A stretch of DNA of 64,000 nt from Ceratobasidium sp. AG-K (Eukaryota > Basidiomycota > Agaricomycetes > Cantharellales > Ceratobasidiaceae): positions 1,984,001 to 2,048,000 of the forward strand of contig JAWNGF010000001.1 of the NCBI GenBank assembly GCA_037039685.1. Reading direction: 5' to 3'. How positions within the stretch are numbered: position 1 is the stretch's first letter; each line of letters begins with the position of its first letter. Below the pieces are notes generated by a model. That model worked only from the letters and a program-made list of their open reading frames with translations. It made no database searches and was not told the DNA's origin. Position numbers and translations under genes: made by a program. Positions 1 through 8,730 of the stretch are shown here, one piece after another.

Positions 1-358
1 GGATGAGGAACTGAGTAGCACGATCGTATATCCGAGAGACGTTGGTGAATCGGTGTCCTCGAAGAATCACGTCTTCGGTCCAAGGAGGAGGCTGGCCTTG
101 AAAGCGCCGCAGAAAGAGTTCGTGCCGTTCGTAAATCCAGTAAAACATAGTGTCAAGCATTGCGGAGACGGGCAAACGAACACCCGCTATTACTACGTAT
201 CGATTTCCTTGCTCGGGCGGTGGTTCGGGAGTGGGAGAGCGGGGAGAGGTCGGGGGGGACAAGAGGGGTGTTCGATGTGTGAAACGGCGTTCAAGTCTTT
301 GGAGCTCCTGATCCAAAGTTAGTGCGCGTAGCCAGACCCTTCTCAGTGCGGGCCTCAT
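1..358 (-). CDS. Partial protein resembling the 5-hmdU DNA kinase helical domain (alpha-glutamyl/putrescinyl thymine pyrophosphorylase clade 3-like)
   Basis: The minus strand is open from an ATG at 358 to the window edge, about 119 codons with no stop, so the 3' part is missing. The first ~55 residues are Arg/Pro/Ser-rich. They are followed by a conserved-looking block with the order MFYWIYERHELFLRR, GQPPPWTEDVIL, HRFTNV, IYDRATQFLI. This spacing (aromatic-rich ER helix, then PPWT, then a RFTN..R.D..TQ helix) matches what I remember of the HMUDK_hel family, which is linked to enzymes acting on modified thymine in DNA and is found in phages and some fungi. The frame stays open upstream of 358, so the true start or an upstream exon is not settled. 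What the protein does in a fungus is not established. Family recall was not checked by a search. Confidence 0.6.
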   Translation of the reverse strand, partial: MRPALRRVWLRALTLDQELQRLERRFTHRTPLLSPPTSPRSPTPEPPPEQGNRYVVIAGVRLPVSAMLDTMFYWIYERHELFLRRFQGQPPPWTEDVILRGHRFTNVSRIYDRATQFLI

Positions 359-859
359 TGGAGGTATCTCCACGCAGTCTAATTTTCGCCTTGTCGGGCG
401 CGTCCTTGCTGAAGCATTCCCAGTATCAAACGATTTACCCTCATCCTTCAACGGATGGACTTTTAGGTGAATCCTAACTGAGAGTTTACGCTCCTCGGGC
501 TCTACTGTTGCCTCGGGAGAAAGTGGTCGAAACCCGGTTTGAGGGCTGGGCTCATGTTTGAGCGGCTGGGTTCGGGTGGATTGAGCGGGTCCCTGGGTAC
601 AGTTGCTGACATATCTCAGCTTGACCATTGCTAATCCTGGCGCTGCTAATTTCAATATCCGTGAGCAAGTCTTCGCAGATACATATCAGAGTCAACCTAT
701 TACCTTTGCGCTGATGTCGACGAAGTCCCAAGCCAAGGCGCGTCGTTGGGTGCCAAACAGTCATGTGACATGGTCGCACCTTAGTCATCTGACTAATCCT
801 AATTTGGTACAGTATAAAATTGGCGGCCGTTTGAATCAAAACCGCATCGAGCAATATCC
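359..859. other. Intergenic region upstream of SCO1
   Basis: Short open frames on both strands here have no recognisable motif and no consistent splice structure. It is taken as the shared upstream region of the left-edge gene (-) and SCO1 (+). Confidence 0.5.
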
Positions 860-1810
860 ATGGCATCCTACAGTGGGCTTCGCACAGTTGGTTGGAGACT
901 GAAGAGTTCCGTGATGTGTCACAATCGTCTCCCCCCGTCGCTTGGCTTGTTGCCTGGCGCCAGAACGAAATTGGTTCGTACCATGAGCTCGGCTCATCCT
1001 GAGACGGACGCCAGGAACAAAGCTGCTGTTGGTGTAAGTATGTATGCGCAGTAGCTAGACATGTCTAAACGCAGCCATAGGTATTTTCATGGAGAGCGGC
1101 CGCATTGTTCATGGCAACTGGCGGAGGTTTGTACTATTATTTTACTAATGAAAAGGCGAAGTTAGAGGAGCGCAAACGTCAGTCCGATTGCCTATCCTGG
1201 ACTGATTTATTCTCATATACATTGCCAATAGGACAGGAAGCTGCAGACGCGAAAGTTGGAAAACCCAAAGTTGGCGGCCCCTTCCAGCTTACTTCGCACG
1301 AGAATAAGCCGTTCACTGAAGCCGATCTGCTTGGGAAATGGAGCCTGATTTATTTTGGCTTCACGCGCTGCCCTGATATTTGCCCAGAGGAGTTAGACAA
1401 GATGGGCGAGGTGGTGAATGCCATTGGTTTGTCTTCTCTGAGCGCGTACGGGCCTATACTAATGAACCTGGCTAGACGCTTCACACGGGCCCATAGTCCA
1501 GCCAGTTTTCATTTCATGCGATCCCGCAAGGGACAGCGTCCCAGTAGTCAAAAAATACATCGCCGAGTTTCACCCTCGCCTCGTTGGTTTGACTGGTACC
1601 TACCAACAGGTCAAGGCAGCCTGCAAATCCTATCGAGTGTATTTCTCCACTCCACCTGATGCTTCGGAAAACGATGACTATTTAGTGGATCATTCTATCT
1701 TCTTTTATTTAATGGATCCGAGGGGACAGTTTGTTGACGCATTTGGCAAGAGTCAAACGGCCAATATGGTCAGGGAGAAAGTTGATAAGGCGATCAAGGA
1801 ATATGTTTGA
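860..1810 (+). CDS. SCO1: SCO1-type copper chaperone for cytochrome c oxidase assembly
   Basis: Four exons join in frame: 860-1033, 1081-1177, 1232-1426 and 1476-1810. The product has an N-terminal presequence-like region rich in Arg/Ser. A single membrane segment follows (WRAAALFMATGGGLYYYF), then a thioredoxin-fold domain carrying the metal-binding CPDIC motif (CxxxC) and the distal ligand region DYLVDHSIFFYL with its His. SCO proteins sit in the mitochondrial inner membrane, facing the intermembrane space, and deliver copper to the CuA site of Cox2. All expected copper ligands are present and the ending AIKEYV is typical. It converges with NDUFB7, whose stop is about 105 bp away, so two respiratory-chain genes lie tail to tail. 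The start is the first ATG giving a presequence. SCO1 versus SCO2 paralogy cannot be told from this alone. Confidence 0.93.
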
Positions 1811-1915
1811 CCAAGCACCCTCGTACATGTAGCACTTAACTTATAGCTCGAATATCCACACCATTCTAATATAATTGTTACTTGATTACGTGTGGTAGCA
1901 AGTTGAAGAAACAGG

Positions 1916-2367
1916 CTATTCGTCACCACTACCAGCTTGTTCTCGTCGAATTTTTGAAAGTTGTTTCATACGACGCAGAAGGCTTAAGACAGGCTCGTCA
2001 GTTGGTTGCAGTACACATAAAGGCCAACATACTCATCGTACTGGCACCTAGAGCCAGAGTTACGGAGGTGTTAGTTGGTTGAGCGACTGTGTTAGGCCAA
2101 CTTACTTCTCATATGCATGCCTAAGGTTCGAGTTCAGATACTTGTTTAGAACTTTTTCATGTGTCCGACACACCTTTCGTGCTCGCAGTTCCATTGCATG
2201 TAATTTCCTTCTCTCCGACACTTATTTAGGGGAATGAGTAACCTGGACGAAACGTGAGTAATGTTATTCCCCGGTAAGAAGACAACGAACGCGGAGCATT
2301 GATCTCTGTATGCTAGAGGGATCCTAGCTTTGGCAGCCTCCTCCTGAGTTGCAATCGTCGATGTCAT
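1916..2367 (-). CDS. NDUFB7: NADH dehydrogenase (complex I) beta subcomplex subunit 7
   Basis: Five exons on the minus strand, 2291-2367, 2174-2242, 2106-2120, 2033-2047 and 1916-1982, total 243 coding bases, about 80 residues. The spliced protein has the complex I B18 signature: QEEAAKARIPLAYRDQC, then a twin CX9C arrangement (C-SALLIPLNK-C and C-EHERHAYEK-C), then CQYDDLLRRMKQLSKIRRE. The twin CX9C cysteines form disulfides in the intermembrane space through the MIA pathway. Two consecutive exons are only 15 nt long, which is why a simple open-frame view shows just the N-terminal half. It is divergent from GRC3 with 150 bp between start codons. The splice joins were chosen because they restore the family sequence exactly. 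Confidence 0.9.
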
Positions 2368-2517
2368 ATCCTGTTAGGTGGGAAGCGATCGACTCGTGGA
2401 AGTAACCAAAGAGACCTCGGATCACCACGTGATCGAAGTTGCCAAAAATCTAAATTCGCAATATTATTTGTTTCATGGACATCCATATCGTTTTCTTGGG
2501 TTTATGCGCTAGACCAC

Positions 2518-5026
2518 ATGTCTGGAACTCCAAATCTTAGCGCTGTTGCTCGTAGAAGAGCAGTTCGAGTTGATAATCTTTCGACATCGGACTCGCTTCA
2601 AACGACCAACAACACAGCCGTTGATATACCACCTCATGTGCCGACTCCAGCACCTTCTTTGAAGCGCAAAACTTCGGTTCGGTCTCTTAAGCAGGCAGAC
2701 AAAACCGAAATCTTAACTATGCAGGGTTACTCTAGAAAGAAGATCAAGGCTCCAGGCAATCAGTCCGTGGTGGAAGCGTTTGAGCAGGAAGCAGTGGCCC
2801 TCCTACCCCAAAGAACTTATTCACCTAGTCGACCACTCATTGCATCTTCCGACGAAGGAGAAGAGGTCTCAATCGGGTCCGGTGATATAGATTCTTTCGC
2901 GCCGTTGCATAGTGCGCGTTGGAACGTACCATATAACCAGGCTCCGACAAGGTTTGTTGCTTGAAAAATGCGGGCGGCCTCACTCACATAGGTTTCCACC
3001 CACAGCATAGAAGGAACATCTCAAACCGTGGTTAGACTAGTTGAAGGGCAAAACAACTTTCTTATTACACCAGAGCAAGCGTTCTCCTTAACCAAGAGGT
3101 GTGAACCATCCAAGGTTCTGCTTCTCAACGACGGCGACTCTTTGCCACTTGTGGGCTCGATGCAACTCATGGTTCTCCAAGGGTCTATCAAATTACTGGG
3201 GGTATCACTATCTCCTTCGACAGCCTTGCATCAGGTGTTTGCGCCACGTTCGCATCCTATTCCCGTTTTACAAGCATTCCCCAAGCAAAGTCAGTCCCCC
3301 AGAGAGGAACGACTCAGCCCAGAGTTGAATGTCACTCCACACATTTCTCGTCTTCCGGCTGCTATTCGTCAATGCATCTCTGTAACCCACACTGTTGTTA
3401 TTATTCAAGAACTCTCGACAGGCGCGGGATGTTTGGGACAGATCGTTCAACCATTCGCAAACATGTTTGAACCAGATCCACGAGATTCCAACCGCACGGA
3501 ACTAATCCTGAAAGGAATTTACGCTGTAAGTTCGTTTTTTGTTTCAACGCGAACCGACACTACGACGTTGCTTCGCAGTTTAAAGTCGAACCACGATTTG
3601 ATGCGTCATTCTTGCTTCCCGGGGACTGGGAATCCGCTCTGGACAGTATCATCTCGACCGCCTCAAGTGACCATCTGAATGAGTTGAACGGCCAGGCGCA
3701 CGATGCACCAATCATATTGGTCAAGGGTGGGAAAAACTCGGGTAAGAGTACATTCTCCCGCACCTTGGCGAGTTGCTTGACCAGCAGGTAAGCATGAGCA
3801 AACCGGCGTCGAGTTAGTTGTCTAAAGCCAGGTCCACCTAGATATCGAAGGGTCGCTTTTATTGAATGTGATATTGGGCAAAGCGAATTCACACCGGGAG
3901 GTATGGTCACCTTGAATGTTTTGACGTCACCAATGCTTGGTATGTATGTCTATATCTTATTGACAGTATTTTTGCCAACGTGTCTGTAGGCCCACCATTT
4001 ACGCACTTTCATCCTCCCTGGCGTGCACATTTTGTTGGAGGAACTTCACCGAAAACGAGTCCTTCCTATTATCTTTCTGCCTTGAGCGATCTCGCACAAC
4101 GCTATCAACTGGATCTGAGGTACTCGACAGCTTTTGATGATACCGCAGAAGTGGATGACTTTTGCAAGGATTCGACAGTGATTCCTCTTGTGATCAACAC
4201 ACAGGGATGGGTGAAAGGGATGGGAGCCGACCTGCTTCGCTCAATCGAAGATCTATTCGTACCAACTCACATAGTTGAGTTTCAGCTACCTCAAGTGCCC
4301 CCATCGTTGGATGCCCTACCCAACCGCTCCACTCTAACCACCAGCACAATGGATCATGATTCGCTCAATACTCCTGCGCGTCTAATCAAGTTGCTCCCTA
4401 TCCCGTCGTCACCTCATGGCCCTCGATTCTCAGCTGCAGAGCTACGGAGCCTCGCACTAGCCTCTTACTTTTATGGCCGCATCCTTACGGCAACCAACGA
4501 AAGCGACGACTCAAACGGATGTATTTCCTCCTGGGATACGTCAATTTCACTTCGAGATGCTGCGCCGATTGCGATCGATACACAATCGGCTCTCGAGAGC
4601 ATTGTAATTACGGCTCCAGGTGGAGATGACGTTGTAGCAGAAGAGCTACCCAGAGCGCTTGTATGCGGAGTCGTTGGCCTCGTTGCACCCGACGCTACTT
4701 CAACACCTTCCGGAATACCATACGTGCGAGGCGCCCTCCCTCCTTCCCCACAGCATTCTCGATGCATCGGCTTGGGATTTATTCGAGGTGCCTCTGACGT
4801 CCGGCTTCATCTCCTCACCCCCGTACCTATCTCGCAGCTACAATTGTGTCGATCACTCGTGTTAGGAGAACTCTCGATGCCAGGATGGGCATTCTTAGCT
4901 CCAAGTGGCAGCGAGACCGAAGATAGCGCTCTACCATTTTTGCAGTGGGGAAGAAGTATTGCTGAGGAAGCTGGTGGCGGACGAAGGCGAATCAGGCGTA
5001 ATGTGATGAGAAGAGGTCACTTTTAA
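2518..5026 (+). CDS. GRC3: Polynucleotide 5'-hydroxyl kinase GRC3/NOL9
   Basis: Five exons (2518-2951, 3006-3525, 3579-3787, 3842-3939, 3990-5026) give one frame. The N-terminal ~150 residues are basic and Ser-rich with likely nuclear signals (SLKRK, SRKKIKAPG). A beta-rich domain follows. The central Clp1-type P-loop kinase domain has Walker A GGKNSGKS and then RVAFIECDIGQSEFTPGG, the D.GQ.E..P pattern of the CLP1/GRC3 family. Downstream, GPPFTHFHPPWRAHFVGGTSP and VINTQGWVKGMGADLL are typical of GRC3/NOL9. With Las1, this enzyme phosphorylates the 5'-OH left by ITS2 cleavage during 25S/28S rRNA maturation in the nucleolus, and it also acts in Pol I termination. The third intron needs the acceptor at 3841, because nearer AGs give stops. 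It converges with the GST gene, with 43 bp between stop codons. Confidence 0.9.
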
Positions 5027-5069
5027 TATGGCATGCCAGTTGTATTCATTATCGATCACAGAAATTCAG

Positions 5070-6297
5070 TTAGGGAAGAATGCGCCCAGCTCGTGTACTC
5101 TTCGCTACCTCAGACTGTGTTTCATCGCGAAGATAGCGAGCATACACGCCCTCGTATTTATCCGGATCAGAAATGGTCCGTTGAACAGCAGGGAGCTTCA
5201 TAACTCGTTCTGCATATGCTAGAGGTTAGAGGGCAAAGTGAGAATTTGCTCTACCATTAATCATACATTGAACTGTACCTTCAAACCCATACCCGACTTT
5301 AGACCTCTCAAAGGAGCGATGATTCTCCAGAATTGGTAACCTCAAAATGAATGGAAGCAGCGCGATGTCCGCATGAGTGAATTGCTCCCCAGCCCAGTAC
5401 AGACCAGTGATGCCTTGAGTAAATGTCTGCAACCCTTTATATAGGTCTAAAGAGTACCTGAGAACGCGCATATAAGGTTGGAATCTCGAGACACATACCC
5501 TGACGTGCTTCATCTTGCTTTTCCGCTTCTTGAGCTTGCAGGAGCCTATAAAACGGAGGTAGTATGGATTTTGTCACTCCATCTACAGCGTATCGAACTT
5601 GAGCGCGAGTATATGGGTCGGATGGCAAGAGAGGGACTTGGGGATAGGCTGGGGTAAAGTGCCAAAGGTTAAAGAATGATACACAGTCCTCAAAGGCCAT
5701 TGACAACTAACCATCCTCGAGGAATTCAAGTATAACGAGTGATTCTGCAACAGGCTTGCCTTTATACAAGATGCCCTATAATGAATGTCGACAACTAAGG
5801 CCTACATATGTCATAGAGTGATTTACCGGGACCAGTCCCTTGGGGAACTTTTCCACGAACTTCTCGTCCTTTGGAGAAACAGTCATTAGTAATAAGCGAC
5901 TGGTAGATTGTATATATATGCTCGCTTTTTTGTATGGGTTCTCTTCCTGGTACACTATGCGTGGCGGTCAAAGGTCGACTCCACTTGGCAAGTTTTAGGA
6001 TCGACTCACAGTATGGGATACCCTTTTGCTCCAGGGCAATCCAAGCCTGCGTGGATAATGGTTGAGTTGAATCGATCAGACTACCAAGCCCAGGCACGTA
6101 CTCTTTGCACAAATGGGCAGAACCAACCTGGTGCATGAAGTAAGGGTGTTACATCTTGCTTCTATCTCTGAATAATGATACTAACCGCTGTAGAAAACTA
6201 ATTCCATTTTGTCCACGTCACCGGTGCTATGACTTTGTACCGTCGCTAGAGCCGCTCCAGTCGCATGAGGAAAGATTGAAGTGTCAACGGTAGACAT
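5070..6297 (-). CDS. Omega-like glutathione S-transferase
   Basis: The minus-strand exons join into a two-domain GST. The N-terminal thioredoxin-like domain begins GWFCPFVQRAWIALEQKGIPY, so the active-site residue is a Cys in a C-P-F context, as in omega class enzymes. It continues with KGLVP (cis-Pro) and ESLVILEFLED, which carries the Glu-Ser glutathione-binding pair. The helical C-terminal domain includes GLYWAGEQFTHADIALLPFI, the GST N-capping box region. The exon ending in NPYKK appears to use a GC donor (plus-strand positions 5924-5925). Without that intron the frame breaks. Omega GSTs act as thiol transferases or reductases of glutathionyl conjugates. The start at 6297 was chosen because the longer upstream open frame shows no GST-like sequence. 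The stop TAA is at 5070-5072, just 43 bp from the GRC3 stop. Confidence 0.85.
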
Positions 6298-6864
6298 GCT
6301 AGAACTATGTCCTGGTCGGGTGACTGATAGATAGTAGGCTCGAAGGTAGCCGGCCGATAAGTTTGACTGAGCTGAAAATCGAGTTTTCGCTTGGAAGCGG
6401 GAGCAAGACCTTGGGTACCACCGAAGGGCTGTGGTCGGGATCATAAAAAGGGGCATGATAGATGGGTGCGCGGCTGATATACAGAGGTTCGGTATTCTTC
6501 ACACGCACGTCATGGTAGTGATCTATATGCTTCGATTTGGCCGGGTGCCCTACTGGCATGACAGCTCCACTTCACAATGCACGTCGCTCTATCAGCGCAC
6601 GCCGTGAGCTTCCACGTCGGTCATTGGTCCCTCACATCTTGCGGGCGTGGAAACGTATAGAAAGGGTCTCAAAACATATCACGCAGCGCCCTGGTATACA
6701 TTGCGTGTAACTTGTACGCTGGATACGTTCGGTACCAGGCGCATAGCAACAAAGACAATTTGATACCCGAAGACGGACTCTGCGATAGCATCTAGGATCC
6801 AAGCTCAGTGAGTCAAAGGCATTCTAAAAATATAGCATATTAATTGCTTACTATTGTACCAGCA
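6298..6864. other. Intergenic region between GST start and ARL2 stop
   Basis: Both neighbours are on the minus strand, so this is the GST promoter plus the ARL2 3' region. Small open frames here have no family resemblance. No repeat was seen. Confidence 0.5.
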
Positions 6865-7800
6865 TTAGCTGACTGTCACATCACTCACAATTACTCCCGG
6901 TTCCGCACTAACTCTGGAGAGTGTATGATCGTCTACTACGCCCCAATAAACCCGCTGCGCCACATCTGATACTGCCCACTCGAGTCCGGTCTGAACGTTC
7001 TCTCCCGTGACGGCGCTACATGGCTGAATCTTCCAGTGGTGGGAGCGAATTGAGGGCAAATCGAGCGCCTGGTGACAAGTGGAGGGGTAATTTAAACGAA
7101 GGCAGGCGCCAACCAAGCGGAGTCGTCGTTAGAGTGATTGGGCCAAAAAGTCCAGAATCCACTTACAGCTTTGATTTCCGCATCGGACATCGATCCCGTA
7201 ATATCCTGTTTATTCGCAAACACAAGAAGCGACGCACCGGCTAACCTCTAATAAGCGTTGATAAATTATTCCCTTCAAAATTCGCAATAAGTAAGACCCA
7301 CCTGCTCTTGAAGCAAAGCATGCAGTTCTTCACGGCAATCCTCCATCCTCAAGCGGTCTCCTGAATCAACGACCCATACCAACACGTCGGTCTGCTCGAA
7401 ATAGTTTCGCCAGTAGGGACGAAGCGTTCGCTGTCCACCAACATCCCCTACACGCCTTGACGTGTCAGAGTAATCAATTATCCGGTTTAGCGTCAACCTA
7501 CATATATTTAATAGGTACCTTCGTGTATGCAAGGTTAAACGGCGAAGTTCAAGCTTTACTCATGCCACATACTTTCCATATGTAATCGTTGAAATCTCAA
7601 AGCCTAAGGTAGGGCTCGTAGACATGACGTCCTCTCCTTTGAGGCCCTTCAAGATTGTGGTCTTACCCGCGTTGTCTAAACCACTGGGAAATGAGTCAAC
7701 ATAAAACGGTATAAATGCCTTTATATGGAACACACAGGAATAGAATACGCATCTCGCGCTCTTTTAACTTATTTTTCCGGATGATAGTCAAGAGTCCCAT
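6865..7800 (-). CDS. ARL2: ARL2-like small GTPase (ARF family)
   Basis: The first exon encodes [20 protein letters not shown], with the Gly2 typical of ARF/ARL proteins. Spliced exons supply G1 GLDNAGKTT, switch I with [10 protein letters not shown]3 WDVGGQ followed by [13 protein letters not shown], and G4 NKQD. The block [21 protein letters not shown] is diagnostic of ARL2 rather than ARF1. One exon is only 17 nt (7502-7518), placed exactly so that NIWDVGGQ is restored. ARL2 works with tubulin cofactors in microtubule biogenesis and with BART-type effectors. The C-terminal end runs about 20 residues past the usual helix (ending VIVSDVTVS), so either an unrecognised last intron or a real extension exists. 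The stop at 6865 is the first in frame. Confidence 0.88.
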
Positions 7801-8730
7801 GGCGATAAGTTATCGTGTGGTGGTGGACGACTCTGAGGATTGGGCTCGGTCACATGACACATCCAGACCGTTGAACACGTTCTCGCGGATTGCAGCTTAC
7901 AAGATGAGGCACGCCAGCCTTTGCGCCACGCGTCATCTTTCTTCCCCCTCCCCCCTTTTCAACCCAAAAAACGGCCTGGAGGCTTCGGTTCATTTCCTTA
8001 GACACTCTGATCCTTTTGTTAAACTTGATTAGTTGATTCTCGTCTCCGTCTCCCCGTCGTTGTCCACTCTTATATGCGCTTCCGCCTAGATGTCACCTTC
8101 TCGCCCCGTACCCGCCTTTTATATTCCCTTCTGATCTCTCCCGTCTTTATCCTTTTGGCCTCGGCCATTAGCGGTTTGACCGTGTGCTCATGTAGCTAGT
8201 TAAACATGCATACAAAAAAGGGCTCAGTGATCGACCTTTTTGTTTTTGAATACATATTTATCGAGCTACATGAACACAAGGTCAACCCGCTCGGTGCCGT
8301 ACAGGTCACAAGAGCCGGAAAGAAAGTTGGAAGAAAGTGTCCACCCGGACGTCACTTGAGAAAGGAAAGATGATTACATGATCGACTTCAATTGCACCTG
8401 TTTGCAGGCCGATGATATTCGGAAACAGACATTAGCGCATATATACGGATGTTTCCATCCTTATCTGCATCCCCTCTCTAATCACGGCATCATCTTAATA
8501 CAATTGCGCAAATTATGTAGCCAGAAGAACTGGATTTCCCATACATTACAATAATATAACTACTGTTCACCGGATAACACATACAACAAGTCAGAATTTG
8601 AGCATTTTCAAGACAAATCTTTACTAGTCCACTATGCGCACTTAGCAATCATCCTTTCACATTTTGGCTCGGGTATATTATGTCTACAGCGATTTAGCAT
8701 TCCTCCCGCCGAAAAAGGCTCAACCTGGAC
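7801..8730. other. Intergenic region between ARL2 start and F-box protein A stop
   Basis: About 930 bp without a supported gene. It holds the foldback repeat at 8171-8290 described separately. The rest is pyrimidine-rich near 7935-8160, as expected for a fungal promoter upstream of ARL2. Confidence 0.5.
8171..8290. repeat. Foldback (inverted) repeat, family member 1
   Basis: The left arm from 8171 (gcggtttgaccgtgtgctca, then tgtagct and an AT-rich tail) is matched in reverse complement by the right arm ending at 8290 (reading gcgggttgaccttgtgttca, then tgtagctcgataaatatg). The arms are ~45 bp with few mismatches and the loop is ~30 bp. The same arm sequence recurs near 60.0 kb in the opposite arrangement. 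It looks like a non-autonomous miniature element or a fragment of a larger terminal inverted repeat. Confidence 0.7.
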
